Part shown: positions 49,017-60,700 of the stretch, in pieces | How the letters are laid out: each line of letters starts with the position of its first letter | How positions within the stretch are numbered: position 1 is the first letter of the stretch | NCBI GenBank assembly: GCA_022747635.1 | Contig: JAKTNV010000024.1 | Coordinates: 2,666,001-2,730,000, forward strand | DNA length: 64,000 nucleotides | Reading direction: 5' to 3' | Source of the DNA: Hetaerina americana | Taxonomy: Eukaryota; Arthropoda; Insecta; Odonata; Calopterygidae | Program-made: the position numbers and the translations under genes | The notes under the pieces: generated by a model | Told to the model about the DNA's origin: nothing | The model's database searches: none | The model's input: the letters and a program-made list of their open reading frames with translations, nothing else

Positions 49017-49324
49017 TTATTACTGTTATGGCGGGTCGCGGTAGTCCAGAGGGAAGAGCGTTGGACTGCTGACCGGAGGGTCCCGGGTTCGATTCCCGGG
49101 AGAGGCACTCTGGGCACCTGCAGCCCTATCCAAGCTTAAGTGATTTTTCGGGTACCAGATCTTCCTGGGAAACCATAACCGGCACAGGGAAAGGATCTGG
49201 CCCCCCAACCGTGATGTGTGAATTTCACACGCCGTATAGGGCTTAGTACAGGGTGATTTCTACTATCACCTACTAAACCGACCTTCGAGTTGATTACTGT
49301 GTTTATGGTTTTTATTATTGTTAT
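49017..49324 (+). mobile_element. SINE-1, full-length copy, best-preserved head
   Basis: The body is 49030-49311. It is flanked by a 13-bp duplication, TTATTACTGTTAT (49017-49029) and TTATTATTGTTAT (49312-49324), with one mismatch. The tRNA-derived head has an A-box-like GGTAGTCCAGAGGG (about 49040-49053) and an intact T-arm with B-box, CCCGGGTTCGATTCCCGGG at 49082-49100. It therefore keeps an internal polymerase III promoter. The tRNA-unrelated body includes GGGTACCAGATCTTCCTGG and the palindrome GTGTGAATTTCACAC (49216-49230). The parent tRNA cannot be fixed with confidence; the loop CTGCTGA would read GCT. Confidence 0.95.
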
Positions 49325-51146
49325 AAGAAATATATTATTTAATCATAAAAATATTACTCACAAAAACATGTTTACAAATGGAATAGAATTTAATTTGTAA
49401 TTAGACCTTGTGTTATAATTTATATGAAAAACCACCCTGCGTGTAGACATAAATGCCCATGAAGATTCTCATAATGTAAATCCTATCTGATTAGGTACAA
49501 GTAATACATTAGCCTTTATACTATCCCTTTGCAGATATTAAGCTAATTTGGTACATACGAATTATGAAATCAACAAACTAATATAAATTAGCCTGCAACA
49601 GGAGCGAGATATTCCGCTTTTGTGAAAACAGAGGCTGAGAATTTTACTTTTTAATGTGCAAGTTTCGTATTTTACTTTGATACAGTAATGATCATTTTTT
49701 CCAGAGAATGTTCTGAAACCGCGATTTTATAAATAAAATATTTTTAAAACGTCTAAAAAATAAATAAATTAGCCGATTCGTTATTTTTATCGAGTAGCAT
49801 AATAAATGCAAAAAATAACCATGTCAATTAATAAGAATAAATAAGCGGTTGGGTATCATCATTTTCTACTTCCCTAGACCAAAAGCGGACCTGGAAGCAT
49901 CCCAATTATGGTAGAGTAGTTTAACAAGGTTAGCCGTAAGAAACGAATACTATTTCAATGATAATTTATTTTCATACAATATTTTCTTAAGCATTCAAGC
50001 GTAGAGAATATTAATTTTCGTGATCAGTCGTAGGTTAAAAGCAAGATATTGACAGCTTGCCAAACACATTTGCGTGATATCAAAAGTATCTGAGGATATA
50101 CGTGTAGTTCCCAGAATCCCACGACTCGCCTTCTCAATGCTTCACTGCTCTTGATGTCGCCTGGGGAGAAGGCGGCGATGAGGACTAAAACGGATGGAAA
50201 AGCCAACCTCTCTCATTCGCATCTGCCCTGAGCATCTTATCGGAGCCACTTCCAAACTCACCCGTTCTCCCTGGGATATCTCTTGCACACTACCTCCCCT
50301 GATGGAAACCGGCCCACGTATATACGACCCCCCCACGAATGTTCCCAACCGACCACGGTCCCTTATCACCCCGTCCTTTCTAATCCTACTCCTTCCAGCC
50401 CCTCCTCGACCGTTAACTCCCCTGTACCAACACCCACTCCTCGGTCATCCCTACTTTCGCCCACCCTAGTTTCGTGCGTTAGCCGATTCTGTTTTTCTCC
50501 TCTCCCCTGCCTATAAATTTTATGGACTGACTATATTTTACCTCTAACTTCTTCACATGTTTTTTTCACCCAACTTGATATTATTAAATTATTTGATAGC
50601 AGAAATCCATCTTATTTATGGTGTGTATCTACATCTGCCTCTGTAGGATACCCTGCAAGCTACCACTAAGATGCTGGCAAGGTTTCCTACACATCATGGT
50701 ATGCACTGATAACCGCATATGTCAATAACTATCAATCAAACTCTAAACAACAAAAATATTATTCAAACAATAGAAACTAACGTGGTTTGAAGTAGTTTGC
50801 ATGGTACTATCGTGATTCAACCACTAGTCTGAAGAGCAAATCACAGTTTTATCTGTAGTGTAACAGCTGAAATGACAATAAATTGGAAAAAAATACTCGC
50901 ACGTGGGAGATTAAAATATCACTTCAATTCAAAGGTATATGATGCAAACGTAAATTCACTTCTTACCATGTTCAACAAATATATTAATAAAGAAGCCATT
51001 AGGGGTACTACATAGAAAAGAAGAAACATGTAGGCAGTACTGACCAAGAGAGTCTGAAAAGTTTAGGCTGGAGAAACTAAAATCACTTCATCATGAAGAG
51101 AATATGTATTTGATGTATTCAAGCTTAACTTTGGGGAAAACCATAA
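49325..51146. other. No gene seen; pyrimidine-rich patch
   Basis: AT-rich apart from 50140-50520, which is C-rich on the plus strand with frames of 77-91 codons but no domains. Confidence 0.5.
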
Positions 51147-51343
51147 TCACTGAAGTAAAAAAAAACTATCTTTTCACCAAAATGTTTTATTAGGTGTGAC
51201 TATTTTCAACGCATTGACAACTGAGGTGGTACTGAGCTGGCACCCGTATTGGTACCTGAGAATGACGGCAATACGTTGAAACTAGTCGTGTCTAATAAAA
51301 GATTTGGTGGAAAGATAAATTGTTTTGTTTTTTACTTCAGTGA
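51147..51343. mobile_element. Foldback of inverted PLE-like ends (decayed)
   Basis: Arms begin TCACTGAAGTAAA at 51147 and end with the inverse at 51343. Along both arms the order is ACTTCAGTGA / poly-T / CTTTCCACC-like / TTTTATTAG / GAC-ACTA / GTTTCAACG, with mismatches and small gaps. Each arm therefore carries, in opposite orientation, the end sequence GTTGAAACTAGTCGTG-TCTAATAAAA or its decayed version. About 50 unpaired bases separate the arms. No coding capacity. It probably arose from head-to-head joining of two terminal repeats of a Penelope-like element, which are known to occur in inverted orientation. Confidence 0.75.
51253..51290 (+). other. Hammerhead-like motif (right arm)
   Basis: TAC, CTGAGAA, T, GACG, loop GCAATA, CGTT, GAAAC, TA, GTC, GTG. 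Stem II GACG/CGTT pairs (one G-T wobble). AC/GT forms a 2-bp stem III, and TAC/GTG gives stem I with one wobble. The core CTGANGA is altered (CTGAGAA), and one extra T precedes stem II, so this copy is probably inactive. Confidence 0.45.
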
Positions 51344-51589
51344 AGATAATACTTCATTAGATAGAAAGTCATTAAGTGACTTATGTGTTGATAAGAGCCA
51401 TTCGGGCAAAAGGGATTGGCGTTAGCCTGGGAATAATAGTGAAAAACAAAATAAATCACCTCTTGCAACTTTGACGAAATACTTTCCCGAAGAATGATTT
51501 TGTGTTGGCTCTTAACAATATTGTTTGGAAGGCTTTTTTAGTTACATCTTTACGGAGTGCGCTTAATTTTAAATCAACTTACTTTATTA
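51344..51589. other. Spacer between two foldbacks, nothing seen
   Basis: AT-rich DNA with no recognisable feature. Confidence 0.6.
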
Positions 51590-51762
51590 AAATGAAATGA
51601 AATAATTACCTTTGTAATTCCACACACTTTATTTTTAAAAACACGACCCAGGTTTCGACGTCGAACGTCATCATCACCTGATGACTTTCGACGTCGAAAC
51701 CTGGGTCGTGTTTTTTAAAATAAAGTGTGTGGAATTACAAAGTTAATTATTTCATTTCATTT
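51590..51762. mobile_element. Foldback with 84-bp arms and 5-nt loop
   Basis: 51590-51673 and 51679-51762 are near-perfect reverse complements: one substitution at each end region and a 1-base slip in a T/A run. The spacer is TCACC. Each arm runs from a GAAATGAAAT-type end through ACACACTTTATTTT to ACGACCCAGG-TTTCGACGTCGA, the hammerhead-like core. The arms are far better preserved than in the neighbour at 51147, so this is younger or kept alike by gene conversion. No target duplication was identified. Confidence 0.93.
51675..51710 (+). other. Hammerhead-like motif (right arm of foldback)
   Basis: CAC (stem I), CTGATGA (51678-51684), CTTTCGACGTC region, GAAAC (51696-51700), CTGG, GTC (51705-51707), GTG (stem I). 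ACC pairs with GGT around TG for a 3-bp stem III, and CAC pairs with GTG exactly. Stem II is poor here because of CTTT. On the minus-strand arm the corresponding GACG/CGTC stem is intact, but that arm reads GTGATGA instead of CTGATGA. Confidence 0.5.
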
Positions 51763-54219
51763 CAATATGTTATGCAAATTCCATTAAGTTACGCCTGAGA
51801 CAACAAATTTCAACATACTTTACTGAATCCCCTCTCGCATTTTCTATTATGTGTCAACCAATTAAAGTTTGAGATTCCCAAATTGACTGTTGCTCAAATT
51901 TATTTGAGCAGACACGCTGTGGGGAAGAGAACATACGGAATCGAATATATTCATTGTACACATTTATTTCTTTCAATAGAATGTAATTCTTGGAAAATCT
52001 ATGATAAGAATAAGTTGCGTTTCAATCTACGTAAAACGGACATTTATTAAATTAATTTCTCTATGCAAAAGGCAGTATTTGTGGCATCACAATCTACTTT
52101 CAACAATAATTTTGTGTAATCACAGTAATTAAGTCAGCATCTGCCAAGTGATTATTTATCTTGCGGAATAATCATGTAGCTCTTATAATCGCCAGATACA
52201 TATCAAATATGCATTTGTTTATATTTGGATGGCCCAGAAATGCCGTCTACCAGCTAATCTCCTAAATATATCACAACAACATCACTCCATTTCCTCTCCA
52301 CACCATACGTCATCTCCGAAAAGTCTTCGATTCCCTCATCCCCTTCCTTCTTACCCTCGATTAAACGGAAACTCCCCTCGTCTCCTCTTGGTCTCCATCT
52401 CTCCCAACGCTCGCTGTCTGCTCTCTGAAGGTCAAACTCCTCCTCCCCTTATCACCCCTGCCCTTCCCCCGTCCTTTTCTATCTTATCTCCTCGCCCTCC
52501 GTCTCCCTCTCTCTCTTTCAGCTTTTTTCTATTTGTCGAAGAATTGGTGAAAGCCATGGCAATAACTTATGTCTTTTGCGGGATTTTCACAGTTATTTTT
52601 CTCTCCCAAAGGTCGAACTGAGATTCGGTTCAAGCGCTATTTTTCCCGTTGTTTACGCTCAAGACCTTATTTTTTCCTTGGGTATTTACGCAGACAGAAA
52701 TCCTTTTCTTATAGTTATAATTTTGCAACAAAACTAATAGATCAGCACGCTTGTGGACGTAAATAGGTTATCGTTTCATCTTTTTTATTACCTATGTCCT
52801 TCGAACTTAGAGGTAGAAAATAAAGCGGCAGAATGCTATTGTATATCTTTATTGTAACTTTCTAACCTCCAGCGTTCCAGCTTTGCTTTAGTGTCACTCA
52901 CTTAACGTCTATAACGTTAACTCTGATTAGAACATAAAACACAGTTATATCGTCCCCAAGTCTTTCCGTCGGAATATAAGACTTGTTTTTCTCCTTTATC
53001 AATAGAGTTTATGTATGGTTGTTCTGTAAAATGATTCCACTACAGCATTTGAGGCATGTTTTATGTAGGATATTCCGGCAGCCTTGATGAGCACAAACCT
53101 GCATTAAGCATGCATCATCCTCAAATGTTTCCATCCTATCTGCATAACCTCAGCGGCGGCCGTAGTACGTAGTACTGGCTATTACCGTTGGCGCTCGACA
53201 GTTGATAGCGCCATTTGGGATAAGCGGCTAATTATGGACAAGTGGAGAAGGGAGAAGTGTAGATAGACCCACCATCTGCGCTTGTACACTATTAAAGGAA
53301 CACGCCTAAGGGACTAAAGCTTTAAATTTTCCCTTACAAAAGGAGATGTGAAATTCTAGTTCTCCAATAAGAGATAAAATTATAGCCAAAATTTTCTGTC
53401 CCCCTCTCATTTCCGACCTCCGGCTCTCTGCTTAGAAGTTCGCCACACAAAACAACACCGATAAATAAATTTTCGTGTCATTAGTACAGGCCAGAAATGT
53501 CGACACTTGAGTGTGAAATACTGTTCATGTTTTTCATTTAAAAACAAAAGGGTCAATTTCATTCCGTACACTTAGCCACATGGATGGAGGTAGAATGGTT
53601 TTTTTGTAATACTAGAAGCAGTATTTGTCAGATAAGTATTTAAGTATCAGATTAAGTATCTCCTATCTATTAAGTTTCTCATTGAATATCATCACTTAGC
53701 ATATAAATATACTCGTTCAGGGCTAAATAAGGGCTAAACAGAGATATCTGTTACCTTTTCAGGTAACTAATGTACGACTAAAACATATTTGATGTTTTAT
53801 TATCGTTTTAAGAAAATTGAATTCGTAAAAATTTAATTGAAGATAATCTTTATACATACGAAAAATTTCGTGGAATATAACATGATATAACTGTACAAGA
53901 GCTGTATATGCGATATATACTCGTATTTCAAAATTTCAGAATCTGGAAACTGATTAATTGATTTCCAATGGAAGAAAATGTACAATTGGTTACAAAGGTG
54001 CGAACCGCGGACAAAAACAGATTTTGTTTGCTATTCGAGATGCCACTGAACAAAATTATTTTATTTGATTAATTATACCTTCAATCACATGTCAGAGTTA
54101 ATTTATTTTTAATTTCACTCAGGAGAAGATTATTCCTACGTTGTTTCATTTTTCTTGAAATGACACGGATCTATGAAGAATCACTTAATAAATGTGAGTT
54201 GCAGGGATGCGCATCAATT
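51763..54219. other. No gene seen; pyrimidine-rich patch
   Basis: AT-rich except for a C/T-rich patch at 52260-52530 (130-codon Ser/Pro-rich frame, not supported) and a more balanced stretch at 53140-53260 containing a GGCGCT/AGCGCC hairpin (53190-53195 with 53207-53212). No gene recognised. Confidence 0.5.
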
Positions 54220-54262
54220 AAAAATCAAAAAAATAAAAATCAAAAAAATAAAAATCAAAAAA
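54220..54262. repeat. 15-bp tandem repeat, about three units
   Basis: Unit AAAAATCAAAAAAAT repeated nearly three times, the last unit imperfect. Confidence 0.85.
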
Positions 54263-54640
54263 TCAATCGAAAATAATCTTTGGCTCAAAATGAAATCATG
54301 TGTTGGATTGGATAATATAAAGGTTCTTAGACACACACTACTGCACTATAGTTCATCTTTTACAACACAGACTGTTCTCCCTGAGATAGTTGTGAATAAG
54401 GATAGGGCACTAATGCTGGTGGTAATCGATAAAGTACCCAGAAAGAATCAAAGACTTTGCGTTTCCACAGGAAAGTAATCGATAATCGATGTAGTTGAAC
54501 GTTTATCATAGTCTATTTTTCCGCTGTCAAGTGCCAATAAGTGAAAAGCGAATTGTTGTCTTGATGTCCCAGTTTTGATGGCGTAAAAGTTGAACATTTC
54601 TCATTTATCCGTAAGGCTATATAGGGGGATGTTTCAATTA
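54263..54640. other. No gene seen
   Basis: AT-rich DNA; ATCGATAATCGAT-type words near 54477-54490. Confidence 0.55.
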
Positions 54641-54940
54641 AGTAGTAGTAGTTTTGAGGGGAGACAGCTGAGGTCATTTGCACCATTAGGGATGGACAGG
54701 AATGGATGAAGGGTGGAGAGAAACCCGGCGTCGACATTAGCCTACTTTTTACGAAAGGCGCCAAGGGGTCCGCAGCTTAACGTCCCATCCGACGGACGGC
54801 GTACTCACTCAAAGTGCCCTCCACAAAGCACCTCGAGTAGGAATCGAGATACCACTGAAAAATATTTAACACCGCCAGGATTTGAACCCGGGCCTCCTGT
54901 GTGGGAAGCCAGCGCGGTAGCTACCGCACCATCTCGATCT
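54641..54940 (-). mobile_element. SINE-2, minus-strand copy
   Basis: Read on the minus strand the head is ATCGAGATGGTGCGGTAGCT (A-box region), then the anticodon-arm-like GGCTTCCCACAC and the B-box GGGTTCAAATCC (54879-54890). The body shares ATATTTTTCAGTGGTATC, GAGGTGCTTTGTGGAG, GTCCGTCGGATGGG and GGACCCCTTGGCGCC with the copy at 28.6 kb. The tail ends CTCAAAACTACTACTACTT. The B-box is intact. No clear target duplication. The 77-codon frame across it is an artefact. Confidence 0.9.
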
Positions 54941-55560
54941 GTATAATCAACTTCATTTACCAACATTATCTAACCAAAAAATGCGGCACACACTGTCTGT
55001 AACTCTTGTTGGGCGGGAGAAAGGTACGACGCCAGTATTAAAAAGCTGTTTATAGGATGCAAAAAGTGATTGATCGTCAAGGCAACTATGTAGAAAAATA
55101 GCTAAATTCTCAACCTTTCCAACGATGTACGAAAAGTTGAGAATTAATTTGGTTTTTTATGAAAAAAAATAGGAAACCTTACTTTTCAAATCGCCCTCGT
55201 AATACCGTCTTTGACATTGAACTCACCATAAAATTTTGGAATTTGACTATATTACCTACTGTTAGGAATTCATACTTTTGATTAGAATATGAAATTGAAA
55301 GAAGGAATAGCACAAATGGTTAAAGCAAAATTCACTCGAAATGCAAATCATATATTTAGGTAACTATTTTATTACAGCTACCCAATACGATTTTTAACTC
55401 CCGTGCCTAGCCGTGTTTTAATTAATGTTTCACTTCATTTTATTCTCTGAATTTGTTTGTGAAAGTCTTTTGATAAAACGCTTACAAAGTACCCGCAACA
55501 CTGCCTTCCTTTTTTCGCATAAATATGCGCGGTTGCGTGTGTTATGTTGATTGTAAATGT
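54941..55560. other. No gene seen
   Basis: AT-rich DNA. Confidence 0.6.
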
Positions 55561-57740
55561 GCCCATAAATGTGTGCGCTTCCCTCCTCCCCCACTCCCCG
55601 GGTCATCCAGGGTCGCTCACCTGCACCCGCTCTCGCCCAGCACCCTACTGCCCTTAACCCCTTTCTCACCCTGCCCCCTCCGTCCCCCTCCGTATCTCTC
55701 CCGGCAACACTCCTCCTCACTTTCACCGTCCCCCACCCCATCCCCCACCCACGGCATCGATTGCAGGGGAAGGACCTTGTCTCTTGCCCGAGGAGGGAGG
55801 GGCGGCGTGGGCGAGGAGGGAGGGTGCAGATGGATGAGTAAAGGGGGTGGGTGGACGAGGAGATAAGTCGGAAGGGGAGGGGCGTTGGGATTGGAGAGAA
55901 GGGAAGGACACCACGGGGGAGAGTGGGAAGGAGGAACGGGAGGCTGGTAAGGGAGGGTGTTGGCGAGGACAATGGATGGTGGAACGGCTTAAGAATGACG
56001 AAGGCAAAGAAATAGCGCGGATTGAGAAATGGCGGCAGGTCGTCGAAACGCGAGTGGAAAAGTGTAGGTGCCGAAGTGGGAAGAGGGCGACCGGCGGTCG
56101 GCAGGTGAGAAGGAACGGGTGGTGAGTGATACTTGGGGTGAAGGACTCTTAAGGAAATTGGTAAAGGATAGACAAGTGCCGATTATTTGTCAAATGCGTT
56201 GGGAGAATTTCGGCGCAAAGATGAGTTTGACGGGTCGAATTGTGGTAAGGCCGAGTAGAATCAGAACATGAGCGAATGGATATTCTGTTCATAGAGTTGC
56301 ACGGGGAGAACGGATTAGATGATTTGATGGTCACTGGAACAATTGAAATGGCAGACGTTTTATGGAATTGTGTGCGTGTGTATGTGGCGATTGCAGAAAG
56401 ATATTACGTTTTCCTGCGAAGAGATAAGGAGAAGATCAGTAAGAATTTTATCTTAAGTTTTTTTTCATTTCATTATTTCAGCCATTAATTATGTAGAGAG
56501 AATTGTGATTTCCCCTAATCATCAATAATTTGCCGCAAACTGTGTAAGGAAAATGAATCAAGTGTGGGAATACTCAGAATATTGATGTGTTTTGTCTCTC
56601 TTTGATATATATGGCGCATCTTGGAAGATTCTACGACCATCGTGCGTGAGCTTTTAGAAACATCATAGTTTGATACTAATTTGTTCATTGTAACACTTTG
56701 AAAACATTTGTGGTAACTTTTAATGCAATTAAACACTATCTGTATCACCCTTTACTGTGTTAACTATTTCATATGTGTATCCTAAAAGTCTAAGTATGTT
56801 GTATTGTGAAAATTCCACGTCTAAAATCGTATTCTGCCGCACACCCTAGTGGTGGCTGTACGGGGTAATATGTAAAATGAGGAAAAAGTTGTCATTTATT
56901 TATAATATATTAAATTGAGGAAAGTATACATTATTTGCCCTAGGAAACAGGACCTGGTGTTACTCTTTAACTCATAATGACGCATTAATTTTTCCATGCG
57001 CTCACTTATAGTAACGAAATAATTGTTTCCAACGTCATTTTCTCTTGAAACAGACTCCTATGAATACCCTTTCGAATCCCCTCGGAGAAAGCTGGGTTGG
57101 AGGACGATTAGAAGGTCTGTGAGTGGAGAGAGAAGGAGGGAAAAGAGGGAGATCTGTAGTGGGGGGCGTGATGAGAATGGTGGAGTGAGAGGATCACGGA
57201 TCGGGGGAAGGACTCTTGCTGCGGTGTGGAGGAAGGAGAGAGGTTGTTGGAGTGGGGAGGGGAACGTCAAGGAGATTAAAGTGGGCAGGAGGGCGTGGGT
57301 GGGGAGAGGGGATAAGTGAGTGCAGGTGTGCGTGGAAATATAAAGGGGGGGAAGCGGGGAGAGAGGATCGGGATATTGGGCCGGCGGCAGGCGGGCAGGA
57401 GGGGGCAGGGGAGGAAGGAGATGGGGTGTTGGAGGGGAAGGAGAAAAGGGAGTGAGAAGAGAAGCCGAAAGAGGCTAAGATGGATGGAGGAGGGGAGTGA
57501 GTTGGAAGCAGGGCTGGATGGAGAGGAGGCGGGATTTGCGCCCCAAATGTTCGGGAGGAAATTAAAGAGGAGGGGACGGGTGAAAGAGGCGTAGGGAGAA
57601 GTGTGAGGAGTAGGGAGGAGTGAGGAGGGGCGGGACACGGGGAGGTGGAGGGAAGGCTAGCCACCGCAAGGGAAAGGTGCACACGACGACGGCGGACAAT
57701 AGGGACGGATAAGGAAGGAAAAGCTGGGAGGGGACACGGA
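55561..57740. repeat. Strand-asymmetric pyrimidine then purine blocks
   Basis: 55570-55765 is C-rich. From about 55785 the plus strand switches to G/A-rich and stays so in two stretches, 55785-56130 and 57080-57740, separated by AT-rich DNA (56270-57050). Many frames of 80-180 codons open on both strands and are Pro/Ser- or Gly/Arg-rich without domains. The G-runs, for example GGGCAGGAGGGGGCAGGGG near 57392-57411, could form quadruplexes. No tandem unit is visible. Confidence 0.6.
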
Positions 57741-60700
57741 ATCAGGGATTGAAGACGAGTATATCTTCGAGGCTTCCCATCTATTTTGTTAATTTCCCTT
57801 TGCGACGCTTCATCGCAAATTCCTACCCCTTTTAATATTATGCTGCACTTTATGCCCTTTTTTACTTATTTTTTGCTCGTCTTACTAACATAACGACTCG
57901 CTTACCGAGAAAAATATTTGTAGACATTTGTGCAGGAGTTGTCATAAATTTTTATCCTTAATTTGAATTATTTAATGTATATAGTTTTTAATCAACATTT
58001 ACGCAGTTCCTAACTTGGAGTATGTCTAATATGGAATAAATCCCTGTCACATACGTAGAAGTGAATACAGGATACCATGTATACATAGATACTCTCGATA
58101 TATTGAAATTTGATTTAAGTGTCTGCGGTTCACTTAACTCTATGGGCTTTTACGTGTTGTGGTAGAACATTAGCGGTCAGAAAGATAAAAGAATTTCGTC
58201 AGAAGGTTAGTGTTCATCGAGGAAACCTTATGAGCGTTTCGAAAGATTCCGCCCCTTCCGCCCTTATGTGCGTGGACCTCCGGTTCTTGTGTGCCGAGTA
58301 ACCCACGGATATCCCTCATCTAAAAAAAGCTATTTATGCCAGATTCGCCCCATGGGGGACCGATTTCCTCTCTATCCTCGTGCGTGGTCATCTTGCACAC
58401 CGAACCCGTCCCCCCCCTCCCCATTCCCAACAGCGCCTCGGAATCAAACGCGAACTGCGGAGGAAAAGAGGAGGAAACACTTCCCTCCCCCCCTCACAAT
58501 CCATGGAAAATATACCGCGATATCTCCCGTCCCACAGGATTCATGGCTGCGGCTCGCATTACGGAGGATGATCATCGTTTGCACTATCGCGCGACTCAGA
58601 TCTAGGGCATAGTCGGATCATTTACATTTTCATATGAAGTGTAAATTCGATGCGGTTTCGTGGCAGCTTGCGAAGTTGTTTGGTATTCAAATAACGATGA
58701 ATGAATAATGATCAGGCCGTAAACTTCTGAAATTAAAGCGATTTGAAAATAATGAAGGGGCCGTTTCGGGCGGCGGTAGCTCTCAGCTTTAATGCGGGCA
58801 AGTAGGCAAGTTCCTCCAAAAAATTGTTCACGAATATCATTTTCTCGAAGAATGCTCCTTGCATATTGCGTTAAAATGCCTGCCTCGGCCAATTTTGACG
58901 GAATATGGTTCTAACTCCAATTCACCCAACTGCAAAACATCTCGCTGATAATTTCTGAGGCATTCAACATCATCCATTTCACACCATCTCTGTTTATTAC
59001 ATTTCTATTTCCTTCCACATAAAAGGTTGAAAAAAGACTGAATTCGTGACTTTAATGATTATTCGATGCAAAATAAATGTTTGTTGCAAAAGGGGAATAT
59101 GGAGTGCATAAATGATTGATAGGCCGATTTTAAATTTTATTGATAAATCATTCTTCATTTCTCCGAACTGAAATTGAGTTCTTTGTATTGCTTGTGAGGA
59201 CACTGTGAGATGGAAATTATTGCTCAATTCGGTGAACTAAATATACTTTGATCACGTCTCTACCGGTGATTAAAAACATTCAATCATGGCTGATATCGAA
59301 AGGGTGTCTGTTTTATCTCTATTTGTTTTCTGTTCATATATTACAACTGTTGAGAGGAAAACCTATAAAAAGTATTTTCAAGGCATTATGTGCAGTAGCA
59401 GTTGATAGTTGCTCTTTAAATATGCCACTACATGCAAAAATAATGTTGAGAGCTTGGAAGATGAAATAACAAAATTTAAATTCTTCATATTAATTATTTT
59501 ATAATGAGACTGGCAGCTAAAATTATTTTCACTAATAGAAATAGGTGAGTAATGGGACTAGATATGAAATTCGGGACCACCAAACAGTTTCATCGTAGGC
59601 ATTGGAATATTGTAAGTATTTGAATCAAAATGCGGCAGGAATGGTGCTGGTTATTTAAACCAAATTTATCTCGATGCACAAACGAGAATTCTACAGGACG
59701 AGTAAATGGTGATGAGAAATCCAAAACCAGCTTACCGTCAATAATTTTTGCTAGGGTCCTCGGAGATTGAAGTCGGTAAACTAACCGTCTTATTTTAAGT
59801 AGTTGGTATAATTTATTGCTTCCCCAATTCGAGAGATGGAACTGAGTCAGCGGTAATTGAATTGGTACGACTCTTTTGCATGACATTTAAAGTGTACCGC
59901 ATACTTAAAACATTTGGGTGGCTAATAATAAAAGTCGGTCCCTCTTTTCGTTTCAACGGTGCATCCTGTTTGGTGTGTTTAGTCTGCTGGCGGATCGATA
60001 ATTGAATAATCAGCATGACTTGTAATAATACCTGATTTTGAAGTGGACTCTTCCGAATGAAAGTCATCGAAAAGAATGAAAAGAAGCTATCCATCGGCAG
60101 GAAAGGCCACGATGATAGATGAAACATTTTCCGTGGGAACTATGACTAATGGAAATTTGGCGTATTAATCAAAATCTGTTCACATACAGCTGGCATCGTT
60201 TGCGGAGAATATGCTATAGGCCCTCGAGCGACAGGCGGACAACTAATTCTCACGCCGGTAGAGTTCCACCGTCTCTCCTAAAGGTCAAATAAAGTTTTAG
60301 CGGGCACGTGCCGTGTGGAAGTATGCAGTTATTCTTTGAAATGCGAGGGGAAAATGCGTTGCGCAAATTTCAAAACAAAATCTATATTTTTTCGTCCCCT
60401 TTCCAATTGATTCTGGGCAAATGCACGTCGAGTTTTGGAGTCGATTTATGAGTGGAAGTTGATAAAAATAAATTCTTAATTTTCTGCAACTGGACACTCG
60501 TTTTTGTGAGTAATGCCTATCTATTCTAAAATAACCTGGATGAAAATGAAAGATATCCGATATTCAGAAGAGAGCTTAAAAAATTGAAGAAAATAAAAAC
60601 TCCATATGTAAACGTTTTCCATTTTTGGAAGTGTTTTTGATATTTTCTCAAAAAAGATCAATCAAAAATATCTATATTTTCAAAGTTCCATCACAGTGTA

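Noticed and set aside
49082..49100. Genuine tRNA gene at the B-box of the 49 kb SINE
   Set aside because: Only the T-arm is intact; the remaining cloverleaf is degraded and the segment continues into a SINE body shared with other copies.
55430..55972. 180-codon minus-strand open frame, the second longest in the window
   Set aside because: Spans a compositional skew switch; amino acids simply mirror C-rich then G-rich DNA, and other frames are open across the same bases.
57194..57682. 162-codon minus-strand frame
   Set aside because: Pro/Ser/Leu low complexity from purine-rich plus strand; several frames open at once.
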